Below are positions 49,508 through 61,232 of a stretch of DNA of 64,000 nt, piece by piece. Under the pieces are notes generated by a model. It did not search any database, had not been told where the DNA came from, and saw nothing but the letters and a program-made list of their open reading frames with translations. Both the position numbers and the translations under genes were made by a program. The DNA comes from Odiellus spinosus (Eukaryota > Arthropoda > Arachnida > Opiliones > Phalangiidae). Where the stretch lies: contig OY987229.1 of NCBI GenBank assembly GCA_963920705.1, positions 21,209,728 to 21,273,727 of the forward strand, read 5' to 3'. How positions within the stretch are numbered: the stretch's first letter is position 1; each line of letters begins with the position of its first letter.

Positions 49508-50147
49508 TCGTAGAAAGAAGGGGTTTAACGCAGCCCAACCGAGATGCTAAGCCTTTACGCTGCCTAGATACGAAAGGAATATCGATTGGCGTAAGGAACT
49601 TATTGTAAATGGACCACTCGCCCACGCCTCCCCCACTAACGCCCACGCTCTCTCAAACACACATTTCGTTCTGAGAAAAGAGATATAGTATTTGAGAGGC
49701 ATCTTAACTATACGAAAAGTTCGTATACTTTTGCCTCGAGAAATAGGAATGATTCTGTAAATTAAATTTAAATTAGTGTAATAATCACTTGACCAGAGAC
49801 GGCCTCCGGTTGGAGCTAATTTAGTTCGACACTTGACCGCTAGTCTGACTCGATAATTCTTACGCACTATTACAGTAGACCTATAAAGAGTTTTAGAAAA
49901 CTGTAGAGGAACAAATTGCCGTATAATTTTGATCTAATACATCGTAATAAATTTTAAAATCGGCTTTTAAGATTATTGGATCCATTCTACATACCTATTG
50001 AACGGATAATGTCTCTGGTGGAATTTAACACGTTTCAGCTAAAGGGATAGTCTCACTATCTTGTTTAAAACCCTTTGAATCTTAAGCCTTGGTTCAGAGT
50101 TTCATTCAATACGAAATTTTCGACTAAAATGAATCAATGAGTTAAAG
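49508..50147. other. Gene-free stretch
   Basis: Open frame 49547-49867 (minus) lacks motifs. Nothing else. Confidence 0.4.
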
Positions 50148-50563
50148 CAGAGGTATATAATAACCCCCTTCGGGGGAAGTATGAAAGCCCCTATACTACC
50201 AATGCTAAAAATCACGAACAACAAGAGCCCGCTGCTGACTATCTAGGCCACTAGTTCGCGCTGGACTTCTCAATGTCGCTACTCTAGTAAATGGTCTTTG
50301 TATAAACAAGACGGCTCGATTTGTGTTTAGAACTTCCTGTCTCGGGAGTCAGGCTGTCTGCTAAAATGGAGTCGAAGGTTGACTTCACCTCGCGAGTTCC
50401 GGAAGTGTGCGTAGGGAAAATTTAGTGAGGTTCAAAATGGTGTAACTATTTTTTGGGAGCAAAGCGGTGTGTCGATCCGCCGCGATTTACGCCGGGCACT
50501 CGTTGTTCGTCGATTTTGCCTACCTTTCATACTTCCCCCGAAGGGGGTTATTATATACCTCTG
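50148..50563 (+). mobile_element. MITE family A, copy A5
   Basis: 416 bp, family A ends; flanks GTTAAAG and GTTAAAA agree in 6 of 7 positions. Confidence 0.94.
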
Positions 50564-51119
50564 GTTAAAATTAATTTATCACTGATGTATATGTTTTTTA
50601 GATCATCTCCAATTACAAAATTTCAAAGAGCTTTCGATTAATTAAAGATTTTGATGCGAGCCTTTCAATGCCATGACATCATCAAATAAATTTCTGAAAT
50701 TAGAAATTAGTTGAAGTAACCCTGGAAAAATTCCGCGCCAAAACGTATACGGCACTTTTTTCTTAATAATACCGTTTTCGTAAGACTTGCCCTTCAACGA
50801 AAAGTGATGTAAGATTCAATCGCCAACTACAATAAGTTTAAATCGAGAGATTTCGAACTATATATTTGACAGCGTCTGAGAGACTTTGTGCCCTACATAA
50901 AAAAGTAAGACCCGGTAGAAGGGCTGGAAACATCTATTTTCTTCGGAAAAGAAGTCTTTGTTGAAAGAAATCTATCAGACACGAGACATCAGGTGGATTT
51001 TTTTACTTTCCCACGCTCTTTTACTCGGGTGAGAACCTCATAATCATAACTTCACATCAAATTGTAGAATTAGTTTCTACACTTTGCCGATCTAGCAATT
51101 TTATTATTAGTGTCATTAT
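50564..51119. other. Gene-free stretch
   Basis: Nothing recognised. Confidence 0.4.
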
Positions 51120-51404
51120 CAGAAGCCGATGAAACCCTCCTTTGAAGTCTACTACTCCAATGTTCCATATAGCGTTCCTCTCTGTATGGGTAAAATTCCC
51201 AATTTTACGAGTTAGAAGGGGTCCTACTTCATCCCCCCTGTCTACGCAAAATTGGAAATTCTCTCTCTCCACAAACGACGACGTTTTTTGGACGAACTCC
51301 GTTAGGAGGCGTACGGATCGCGCCTTTTGAGAATAACCCATACAGAGAGGGGTAGACAAGACCCGGGAGTAATAGACTTCAAAGGAGGGTTTCATCGGCT
51401 TCTG
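51120..51404 (-). mobile_element. MITE family B, copy B8 (shortened)
   Basis: 285 bp; about 50 bp of the family B middle is missing. Family ends intact and perfect 7-bp duplication TCATTAT. Confidence 0.95.
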
Positions 51405-51424
51405 TCATTATACAAACCCCCCTT

Positions 51425-52010
51425 GGGAGAGGTTTAGCCACGGTCACACTAGCATCTCTTAATCGATTTGAAACTGTAAAATCAAACCGATAATGAAATC
51501 GCCAGGAATCATTTATAAATCGATTTATTGTAGCTTTTTCTATCGATAGTTGAAACCGAATCGGTACGAAATTGGTTCCCGAAGCAGATTAAAAAAAAAA
51601 CCAATCAAATCGATTCGAGAAAAGACGGTTTCCTGTTCACACGAAACGTTTTGAAAAACTTGTTTAAATCGATTCCAAATTCCTAGTATGAACGCGGCTA
51701 TTATCTTTATAAATCGATTCATTGTAGCTTCATCTATCGGTTGTTGAAACCGAATCGGTTTGCAATTAGTTCCCTAAGCAGTTTCGAGAAATCGATTCGT
51801 TCACACGACTCTAGAGAAACGTTTTGAAACGGTTTAAATCGATTTCAAGACCTAGTATGAACGCGACTTATGTGAAAGTTTCGCCTTAAAACTCAGCGGA
51901 TTTAAACTTATCGTGAAAAATAGTTCCATGCATTTTTAAACAATATCTGATTGATTTTATCGATTGAAATCGATTTGGATACCCTATAGTGTGAATGTAA
52001 CTTAACTTTT
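51425..52010. repeat. AATCGATTT-rich dispersed repeat, longest copy
   Basis: Contains two similar halves, each with ATAAATCGATT.ATTGTAGCTT, GTTGAAACCGAATCGGT and TTCCC.AAGCAG, and phrases like CTAGTATGAACGCG. A further relative spans 51900-52010. Its palindromic AATCGATTT motifs suggest a folded, non-coding element. Ends not defined. Confidence 0.65.
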
Positions 52011-53486
52011 TGTTATTAACTGTCGTACTTATCTCTGTTACGTGACTTATGGCTACATTTATAATATATAAACACGTTTAATCGTTTTTTAACGATCTCT
52101 CCGAAAATGCTATTCAAATCACATTTGTTTATAATGAGACATAGAAGACTTAAATATTATTTTTGATTCTGGACTGTTTTTGACGTCAGATATTCCCCTT
52201 CAAAATCTAAGTTCAGGAACCAAGGCTTATACTACGCAAAGAGTTAAGTTTACATCTGACGTTTTGACAAGATTTCGTCGTTTTTATAAAAATAAAAATT
52301 TGCCTGTTTAAAAACGATAACGCTCGAAAAAGTGGGGAGTAAGAGAAACGAGGTTATGACGTCTTTCTCCCTGCCTTATTATATATTGCTTCTTATGATA
52401 AACATCAGCAGTATCTCGGAAGTTCAGAGTACTATACCCTTATCAAATCTCACAGTCTTGAAAATTTTCTTTTCGGCATAAAAAATTTCACATAAAATGG
52501 TATAAGATGTTCTGGCAAAAAAGATATGATCACATACTCTTAGGAAAATTTACGATAAGCCCTATTTAGGCCTAATCCGTTCTCCCTTTAGTCTATTTCC
52601 GAAAGTATGCTAAGCCTAATCACGATATTAGAGAGAAGCCAGCTAAGCCTATTGCCAGGGACTGGATGAATCAAATTGGGGCAAAAACGAAAACAACAAC
52701 ATCAAATTCACAACAGCTCCGTACAATAAAAGAGCCTACACTCACCCCCTTGATAGAAGGGGGGGGGGGTGAGGCTAAATATGCGAAATATCAAAATCTC
52801 GTCGTTAACGACAAATTACTAAGCTCATGAACTTGCAGAGTGTACTAGTATATGATCTTTGTTAAAAAAGAAGTAGGCTTACGAGAAATAGTGTAATTTT
52901 CTTACACGTTAGTTCGTTTTATAGCCAATGATCGTTTTTGGCGGGAGACACATTCAATTTCAATTTGATTAATCTGCTCGTTAATTCTAATCAGTTCACT
53001 ACTTTCACAAAACCACTTGAACAACGATAAACGAGATGAACTTGAAAAACGTTTCTATAAATAAAACACTGATAGTGGGATGTTTGCCAAATAAATGTCT
53101 GAATGTCAGATTTCTTGCAACGTGCCACCCTGTTATACTTTAATTTATTTTACTCGTCGTCAATTGGAGTGTCTATTTTTTAGCTACTCTATAAGTGTTA
53201 TTCCGCGGTACCTTTTTCCATTACCCAGAAGTGATATAAAACACTCGACAACTCGTCGAGTTTCTGTTCCGAGAAATAAAATTAGCTAGACGCGGTTTCC
53301 AACCTTTGTCTAAATGCCTTTTCGTCTATCGAAGATGCTATCAAGAATTCAACAACAACAAAACAAGAAACAATTTAACGCTAATGGAAGAAACGTTTCG
53401 ACTTAAGTAATGGAATTTGTAAGCAACAAAACAAAACTAAATGTTTTCTACACTAGCAGTTTTTGTTTTCTCACTTAAAACACTTT
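52011..53486. other. Gene-free stretch with E-type scraps
   Basis: TTAGGCCTAATCCGTTCTCC at about 52570 and CAGCTAAGCCTATTGCCAG at about 52640 are family E scraps. A short G run lies at about 52760. Nothing else. Confidence 0.45.
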
Positions 53487-54028
53487 TTTGTTCGAGTGCA
53501 GGTATAAAAATTCCCCGACTTTTCCCAAATTTTTAAATCCCCCGACTTTTAAAAACACATTAAATTCCCTGAATTTTTAAAATATCTTAAAATTCCCCGA
53601 CTTTTTAAAATAAATTAAAATTCCCCGACTTTTTAAAATAAATTAAAATTCCCCGACTTTTTAAAATAAATTAAAATTCCCCGACTTTTTAAAATATCTT
53701 AAAATTCCCCGACTTTTTAAAATATCTTAAAATTCCCCGACTTTTTAAAATATCTTAAAATTCCCCGACTTTTTAAAATATCTTAAAATTCCCCGACTTT
53801 TTAAAATATCTTAAAATTCCCCGACTTTTTAAAATATCTTAAAATTCCCCGACTTTTTAAAATATCTTAAAATTCCCCGACTTTTTAAAATAAATTAAAA
53901 TTCCCCGACTTTTTAAAATATCTTAAAATTCCCCGACTTTTTAAAATATCTTAAAATTCCCCGACTTTTTAAACTATCTTAAAATTCCCTTAATTTTCCC
54001 TGTTTTCCCTGACCTGTGGCAACCCTGA
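53487..54028. repeat. 28-bp tandem array inside a CAGGGTTGCCA-ended repeat
   Basis: Unit AAAATTCCCCGACTTTTTAA + AATATCTT (variant ATAAATTA) repeats about 17-18 times. The right flank runs TTTTCCCTGACCTGTGGCAACCCTG. The same right flank with a single unit recurs at 63515-63600, so the array expanded within a dispersed element whose end is CAGGGTTG. Confidence 0.9.
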
Positions 54029-54211
54029 TAAACATCATAGAATATGTGCCAACTCATGAACTATATAGAGAGCATACAATTCTAAAATCCGGGCTAAATA
54101 AGTTTCATTTAAAATAGATTAGCAACCACTTAACAACAAATTAAACTTTTCGAGAAGTGTTGAATTCCTTTAATTTATTTTTCCTCTTTCTTTCGCTATA
54201 AAAGCAATTAG

Positions 54212-54243
<32 letters not shown>

Positions 54244-54292
54244 AAGGATTTTAAATTAAAGAAAAAAGAATTAGTATTTTTTTGTATAAAAC
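54029..54292. other. Spacer with poly-G run
   Basis: Eighteen or so consecutive G at about 54224-54242. Nothing else. Confidence 0.6.
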
Positions 54293-54710
54293 CAGAGGTA
54301 TATAATAACCCCCTTCAGGGGGAAGTATGAAAACCCCTATACTACCAATGCTAAAAATCACGAACAACAAGAGCCCGCTGCTGACTATCTAGGCCACTAG
54401 CTCGCGCTGGACTTCTCAATGTCGCTACTCTAGTAAATGGTCTTTGTATAAACAAGACGGCTCGATTTGTGTTTAGAACTTCCTGTCTCAGGAGTCAGGC
54501 TGTCTGTTAAAATGGAGTCGAAGGTTGACTTCAGCTCGCGAGTTCCGGAAGTGCGCGTAGGGAAAATTTAGCGAGGTTCAAAATGGTTTAACTATTTTTT
54601 GGGAGTAAAGCGGTGTGTCGATCCGCCGCGATTTGCGCCGGGCACTCGTTGTTCGTCGATTTTGCCTACCTTTCATACTTCCCCCCGAAGGGGGTTATTA
54701 TATACCTCTG
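54293..54710 (+). mobile_element. MITE family A, copy A6
   Basis: 418 bp, family A ends, perfect 7-bp duplication ATAAAAC. Confidence 0.95.
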
Positions 54711-55025
54711 ATAAAACTAAAACTTTGTAAAAAACAAACCTCTTTACTTAATTTAAGGATTACTTAAAATTAATTATTAAAACCATTACAAACATATTAC
54801 ATTAGAAATAAATTTTTAACTTGAAAAGTAGGCTTAACGTTTTAGACGAGGGGTCCGACATTCATGAATTCGCTGTACACCTGAGTTCACTGAGTTCAAC
54901 TTTGACAGTACATTGAATTCGAACTCTTATGAACTCTGAGTTCAGCTTTGATAGTGCAAAGAGTTCAAAATATTTGTACACCCGAGTTCGCGAGTGTCTG
55001 TCCCTTAAGCCTATTTTCAAACCGC
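54711..55025. mobile_element. Family E fragment split by family H copy H3
   Basis: Left of H3: AAACATATTACATTAGAAAT and AAAGTAGGCTTAACG; right of it: AAGCCTATTTTCAAACC. H3 itself occupies 54850-55006. Confidence 0.6.
54850..55006. repeat. Family H element, copy H3
   Basis: 157 bp, ends AGGGGTCCGACATTC and GAGTGTCTGTCCCTT, inner GAGTTCAGCTTTGATAGTGC. Nested in a family E fragment. Confidence 0.8.
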
Positions 55026-55600
55026 TTTACCAGTCTCAAGATTTTGTGGGCTAGAAAAATTGATTTCTATTTTATAGTAGACACGCAATCTATTTGGTTT
55101 ATACCCTCAGACTTCAGACGAGCCGGTTTAATCAGATTTAACTGATGTTTAATCACGATTAACCGAGGTTTATTGAACTGAAAAGGATATGTAAACCTCT
55201 GTTAAATCTGATTAAACCACGCCTGGTCTAAAGAGAGTATTATAATCTTCTCAAACCTTTAAAATATATTAACGAGGCTATTATTATTTAGAGTGTGACG
55301 TCAGTTTTACTTTTAAATATGTGGAAAATGTTCTAGTTTGGTTAAAAATGGTCCAAATTAGAAAATTCCTTCGGAACTAGGTGTAAAATAAATTTGACAA
55401 GGCCCGAAACGAGTCTTTAATATTTTGTTTGTGATTTTTGTTAGGTTTTTACTACTTTAACAATAAGAAATCGGGAAAATAAAAAATATGATGGATTTTG
55501 AGTCTTATTAGTTTAAAATGTACCATTCAAGTATTTTCAACTTCGATTTTTTTGGTTTTTACACATAGCTGTAACTTAGTACAAAATACCAAACTCTAAA
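55007..55600. other. Gene-free stretch
   Basis: Short inverted motif GATTAAACCACG / CGGTTTAATC at 55120-55220. Nothing else. Confidence 0.4.
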
Positions 55601-55822
55601 TTGAAATTGACTGTCCATCGCCAGAAAAGAAAAACAGAAATAAATTATTACCACGTCGGGGAAATTGTACTTGTACAAGACAGCTTTGAAAACGCGTTGG
55701 CCGCCATGGCCCGAATGGATCGCGAATTCAATCGATTTTGGGGAGAAAAAAACCCCAAAAAAATAGAAGAAAACGCTGACTTTGTGTCGGTTATGTATAG
55801 GAAACATCCTTTTAGGGTCTGA
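55601..55822 (+). CDS. Orphan ORF, 73 residues, unknown
   Basis: MKLTVHRQKRKTEINYYHVG then EIVLVQDSFENALAAMARMD ... FNRFWGEKNPKKIE ... ADFVSVMYRKHPFRV. The residue mix and the GC content of 55650-55740 look coding, unlike neighbouring AT-rich DNA. No family recognised. It could be a small gene, one exon of a larger gene, or a captured fragment; no flanking exons identified. An acceptor-like CATAGCTGTAACTTAG lies just upstream (55564-55580). Confidence 0.35.
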   Translation: MKLTVHRQKRKTEINYYHVGEIVLVQDSFENALAAMARMDREFNRFWGEKNPKKIEENADFVSVMYRKHPFRV

Positions 55823-57118
55823 ACTGAAAGAGGGGATCTAGAAGTAAAGTCGCGTTTTCATGGTCACATTTGTAGTAAAAATCAGGCTTCAAGTTTACAA
55901 GTTAGTACGTGGTTCTGAAAGTTTTGTCGTCAGAGCTTTCGCTCTATAGAGAGAGGAAAAAAAAAAACAAATTCGAAATTGCCTGCTCTAGCGGTTGAGA
56001 TTGGAACTAAGTAGGCGTTGCTAAAATCGCGGTGAACTTTCTAGGTGAAATTTATCGACGGAAAACAACTCTCCGTGAAAACCCACCTTATAAAGAGCTT
56101 CGAACGGTCGGAAATATGAAAAGAAAAATATATTTAAGCTCGGACTTTGGGTGGACAATTGCGCTGGACGCGGAGTTCGTGCTGATATACAGTACCAGTT
56201 TTAAACAACTTTGACCCCCCTTCCCCGATAATGCGCCGGGATATCAAAGCAAAATGGAAAGTTTTCGCGTGACTGGCTAGCAAGCGTGCGACTTTTCCTT
56301 TCCAACCCAATATATAGGATGAATCAGGGCAAAAAGTATTAAGGCTAATAGGAAAATTGCTTCTAGTCAGCCAATAATAAAAAAAAAAATAAGAAGCTTT
56401 TTATTATATGATTTATATTTATATAAATATATAAATAGGATTTGTATTCGCGATCGAAAACTATCGTCAACATCGCCCTCTCGGTCGCGGTCGAAAACCC
56501 TGAGGAGTTGAGTTCGGGATCAACACCTTATCAAACGACAAAAGCAGCAATACCGTGGCGCCAACCATTGGGATACAAAGATAATGATGAATTATCACAA
56601 TAGATGGCGCGTCTGTATCTCCTATCCACGTAATACACCCGTTGCTATGGGAAACGCGTCAAGTCTCGAAGCGCGAGGGGAGAGGCTACCGCCTAGTTTG
56701 TCTCTATCGTCATAGCTCAGCCAATCGGAATAGGATCAGAATGGAAACTACAAAGCGACATCTCTAAACAGATCGGCGCGTAAAGAGTGTACCCCAATGG
56801 TGCGCTGACCCTGCAAATTCCTCTTCAATTTCGAATTCGTCTATTAATTTGGTTTTTGGACAAACATCTTACAACCTCAATCAAATTATATTGAATTATC
56901 TAGAAAAGTACCAGTCCTTTTTTGACCTTCCGGCGTATGACCCGCTACTTGGAGGTATTTTTTCCTGTACGGAATTTTCAAATCGGTCTAAAGATAAAAC
57001 TAATATTGCGTCTATTGGCTAAGAAACAATGGAGTATCAAGGCAAGAAAAAAACAAAAAGAGCAACAGTTAAGTTATCGATTTCCCTCGCACCTCGTACT
57101 TCTGGTTCCTAATATAAG
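55823..57118. other. Gene-free stretch with X-box-like site
   Basis: GTTGCTATGGGAAAC at 56641-56655 resembles an RFX X-box; the surrounding 56440-56800 is unusually GC-rich (GCGCGAGGGGAGAGG). Open frames at 56032 and 56922 have no motif. A promoter region is possible. Confidence 0.35.
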
Positions 57119-57454
57119 CAGAAGTAGATGAAACCCTCCTTTGAAGTCTACTACTCTAATGTTCCATATAGCGCGCCTCTCTGTATGGGTAAAATTCACG
57201 ATTTTACGAGATCGGAGGGGTCCTACTTCATCCCCCTGTCTACGGAAAATTGGAAATTCTCTCTCTCCACAAACGACGACGTTTTTTTGACGAACTCCAA
57301 GGCTGCTAGAGATATTCGCTCGACGAACTCCCGCTCCGAAAATATCTACCGTTAGGAGGCGTACGAATCGCGCTTTTTGAAACTAACCCATACAGAGAGG
57401 AGTAGACAAGACCAGGGAGTAATAGACTTCAAAGGAGGGTTTCATCGGCTTCTG
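57119..57454 (-). mobile_element. MITE family B, copy B9
   Basis: 336 bp, family B ends. Flanked by a 14-bp direct repeat, GTTCCTAATATAAG and GTTCCTAAGATAAG, twice the length seen at most copies. Confidence 0.95.
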
Positions 57455-58277
57455 GTTCCTAAGATAAGACCGAGAGTTTTCTAAGAAGAAAATAAAACAG
57501 CGTCGAAAGGATACTGGGAAAAATCGAATGATCTAGCGAAATTTAGAGCAAGATATAGGAGATTTCAACCCTGGATTCCAAATAACCCCGGTATAAAATG
57601 AAAAGCTGACTTTGCCTTTCGAGGCTTGATTGCCAAATGATTTCGATTCTCTATCAAAAGATCATCACCTTATTCCATAAAAGTAAACAACGCCCCGTAA
57701 TACGATCAGCAAATCACTTAAAAATATCCAAAAAAATCATCACCCCTGTCTGGTTCGAGTAATTTGGACTATTCCTCGATATTTTGAGTCGGGAGAGAGA
57801 GAGGGAGAAATTTAGGCGGGCCGCGCTTGGATATCGTCTTCCCTCCCAACTCCGCAATCCTACGTCATCATACTATGGTCGCGTGGATATTATAGAGCCT
57901 ATAATTATTTCTCGCGAGTTCATAAGGTCATAAGGTCGCTTTCGCGTGGTATTTTATAGTTGCCAACATGGTTAATAAATTTAATATAAAATATGGTTAT
58001 ATGGTGAGGTTTTTCAGACTTGAATTTTACTGCGCCTGGCATTCAGTATATTTTGAAAGAAACAGTTAAAAATTAAATTTTGATTCACCAATAATAAATC
58101 CATTAAATAAAGAAACCATTTTCAATGCGTTTTCGGTTAGGCCTAAAAAAGCTTTTTTAAATTTCCACGTTATTTCAATCTGTCATGAAAGTCAAGCTTA
58201 TGGATCCTCAAGAAAATTGGGAATACCGCCCCAAAACAGACCCCAACTACAATCTCAACCATTTACTTTTTGGTTAA
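57455..58277. other. Stretch with repeat J1
   Basis: 57693-57860 is an inverted relative of 61090-61232 (GGAGTTGGGAGGGAAG, GCGCGGCCCGCCTA, ATATCGAGGAA, CAGACAGGGGTG in both). Otherwise AT-rich. Confidence 0.6.
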
Positions 58278-58710
58278 AGGGAGAATGCAACCTAACAACA
58301 AGTGATTTTTTATCGATTCCTTATTGTTTAAATAGGCCTAATCCACTACTGAAAATATTTACAAACAAATATTAAACTAGAAATAAATTTAAAACTTACC
58401 CTGAAAATAGGCTTAGTGGGATTCATGGAGGTCCTGTTTTCCTCGCGTGTAAGGTCTAGCGACCAATCGCGCGCGACGTAAGTCTCGTGGAGATCTCGCG
58501 TGAACGACGGGCCTTTGCTCATTGGTCGCTAGACCTTACACGGACGCGATTTAGGATCTCCATGAATCCCGCTAAGCCTATTTTCAGGGTAAGTTTTAAA
58601 TTTATTTCTAGTTTAATATTTGTATTGTAAATTTTTTATCGATGGATTAGGCCTATTTAAACGATAAGGAATCGATAAAAAATCACTTGTAATTAGGTTG
58701 CATTCTCCCT
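58278..58710. mobile_element. MITE family E, copy E7 (best preserved)
   Basis: 433 bp between TTAA sites, ends AGGGAGAATGCAACCTAA and exact complement (AATTAGGTTGCATTCTCCCT on the right). Nearly full-length inverted repeat: TAAATAGGCCTAATCCA, AATTTAAAACTTACCCTGAA, AATAGGCTTAG and partners. Reference copy of family E. Confidence 0.93.
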
Positions 58711-58999
58711 TTAAGCCTTTTTAGGGGTAAAAAAAAATCTGAAAGAGGTTGGACCATGGACGTAACAAAAAATGGAGTAGCCAGCCGATAGTAAAAATAA
58801 AAAAATGCAAATGTTCATGAAATATTTTCAATTTCAGGGGAAATATAAGCCCTCAGTGCTGGAGATTTATCGACGCTTATCATACCCTTTTTTTCTTGTT
58901 GCGGAAACAGAAGCAGAGAGTTTATTTTGGGATAGAAAAAAATAACAAGATGGTCAACTCTAAGTAATAAACTAGACGAGGCGAGGAAAAATAAGACAG
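58711..58999. other. Spacer
   Basis: Nothing recognised. Confidence 0.4.
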
Positions 59000-59268
59000 C
59001 TTGATTCATGGAGATCTTGAATTTCTTCGCATTGAAGGGTCAGCGACCAATCAAATGTTATTGGAAGTCTCACGGAGATTTCGCCTTAACAACAACCCTT
59101 CAATTTTAAGAATTTCTGAGTCTCCTTGAACCCAGCTAAGCCTAATTTCCGGGTGAGTTTTAAATTGATTTCTAATTCAATAATGGTTTGTAATTTTGTT
59201 TACTGGTGGATTAGGCCAATTTAAACTATAAGGAATCGACCAAAGATCATTTAGGTTTCATTTTCCCT
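59000..59268. mobile_element. MITE family E, partial copy E8
   Basis: Begins at GATTCATGGAGATCTTGAAT in the middle of the family; right end TTTCATTTTCCCT before TTAA. The left half is missing. Confidence 0.75.
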
Positions 59269-59334
59269 TTAAGATAGGTGTTAATTGTTATTAGTCCTAG
59301 GTTAGCCACCTCCCCGAAACATGTACACCTTATA

Positions 59335-59614
59335 GTCCTGGTCGATTTCCAAAACCGGAAGTCTAGAGTACCTCGCGAAAATTTTGGCGGGGAAAACTTT
59401 TTGTCACGTGATCGTCCGCCATCTTTTTGTAGTGTGAAAATAGCTACAGACTAACCAACGCCTCCTATACTTTATCATATATTAAGCGTTGAACTAACAA
59501 CTTGAATTTGGTTTGTGGGAAATAAAATTAGAAATAATCTGGCAGCCTGTTACTACAAAAAGATGGCGGCGCGGCTATGAGACAAGGGCCCATTTCCGGC
59601 AAATCGACCAGGAC
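59335..59614 (-). mobile_element. MITE family G, copy G2 (TA-flanked)
   Basis: 280 bp, inverted relative to G1 and of identical length; ends GTCCTGGTCGATTT; TA on both sides. Confidence 0.85.
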
Positions 59615-60345
59615 TATTTCTGATTCCCAATACTTCGCTCTTACTTTCCACGCGTATTGGAAATGAAACTTAGGCCTAACGATAATGAAAAATGTACGAT
59701 AAGGTTTGATGTACACAATCGCAAACCTTTAACTCAGAGTCCTGGGTATTTACCATCACTACTACTACAACAAATACTACACTAAACAAAAAAGAAACCC
59801 ACAGCGAATGACGTACGTGTCTAAAAAAAAAAACGATAGTCATAAATAAGGTTTTCTGACCAAGGTATAGAGAATCTTGGAAGGATTTGGAGCCCTGGAT
59901 ATATTACTTACATCGCTAGTCTTCGAGGAAGTTGGAGCTCCCTTCATAAATGTCAAGATTCAAAGTCCCGAGTGACTATCTTTGGTCAGTGCACCGGTTT
60001 TAAAGATACCCTATTTCCCAAAGGGTTTGATGCCCGAAAATAAAAACCTTCATTCCCTTTAAGCCTTTGCCGTAAAACCCAACTTAAAGTCCTTTTATTT
60101 TTTGTTTCAGACACGTTATCGCGCCAAGAACCCATTTATAACAGCTCCTCCACAAAAGTACAGAATTCCCGCGCTTTTAAATATGTAAAGCTCCAGCCTG
60201 GAGCGTCGTCTGCTATTTGTCCCTTGTTCCATCAACATGCACTAAAAGATATCTATGATTTTCACTCGCGCAATTGCGCGTAACACATCACGTGTCCCTG
60301 GTATTTTAAGAAATCAAAGGAGGTATGTATTTTGATTGGATGGAG
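59615..60345. other. Gene-free stretch
   Basis: Nothing recognised. Confidence 0.4.
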
Positions 60346-60626
60346 CAAGAAAGATCAGATAAGGAGAGGAAATGTGGGGACGGCGCGGTTCCTACTGCGC
60401 CGGCCTAAACTCCCACTCTGGGAGAACGGGGGTAGAGACGTTTCGTGGTAAAATGTTGTCACGTGGGTAAAACGAATCCTTTATGAGACGCGCTAGCTAG
60501 CGACCACGTGACAACAGTTTACCTCGAGAATTTCCTATCCCCCCTTTCCACCCGAGTGGGAGGTTGGCTCTTCTCTCTCTAACTCAACGCAGCCCCACAT
60601 TTCCTCTCCTTATCTGATCCTTCTTG
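60346..60626 (+). mobile_element. MITE family C, copy C4
   Basis: 281 bp, family C ends (CAAGAAAGATCAG on the left), perfect 7-bp duplication GATGGAG. Confidence 0.95.
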
Positions 60627-61070
60627 GATGGAGGGACGTAGGTCAATTGCGGAATATTTTTTCTATTTTTTTGTACAATTCATTGAAACTTTCTGAAGCT
60701 AAAAACGATTACTTTAAGGTTCCCTTCAAAGGTGGCGCTTTTGTAACAACAAGAAAAAAATATATAATCCATTTGATAATGAGTAATCAAACCCAATTCT
60801 CCACAGTCCAGTGCGTGATCTAATATCGTTAATTCAACCTAACTTGGTCGATGTCATTATGATAATGAAGGACTCAAAAACGTCAGGGATTTTTTTTATT
60901 TAAAAAAAAAATGATCCACCCCATCCGCAATAAAAAAAACGCTAATAGGAAATTTGACGGCACTTTCTAGGCTTGACTCTATAGGGATAAGAACAAGCCA
61001 TCACGCCTTATTTTGATAATACCAAAAGTAACTAATTCTCCTAAAAAGAAGTATTGCGCGCATCTAATTT
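60627..61070. other. Gene-free stretch
   Basis: AT-rich; nothing recognised. Confidence 0.4.
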
Positions 61071-61232
61071 ATAGGGGCCTCGGTATCTCAGTTGGTTTGG
61101 AGAAATTACGGAGTTGGGAGGGAAGAAAATTTAGCAAAGCGCGGCCCGCCTATTTCTTCCCTCTCGTCCGACTGAAAATATCGAGGAAGAGTCCAAATTA
61201 CACCAGGCAGACAGGGGTGTTGACTTTTATTA
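61071..61232 (+). repeat. Repeat J2 with tRNA-like head (possible SINE)
   Basis: Starts GGGGCCTCGGTATCTCAGTT + GGTTTGGAG, which recalls a tRNA 5' half with an A box. No B box or cloverleaf follows. The rest matches J1 at 57693-57860 in the other orientation. Confidence 0.4.

Noticed and set aside
49547-49867. 106-codon minus-strand open frame
   Set aside because: No recognisable domain, and it starts beside degraded repeat ends.
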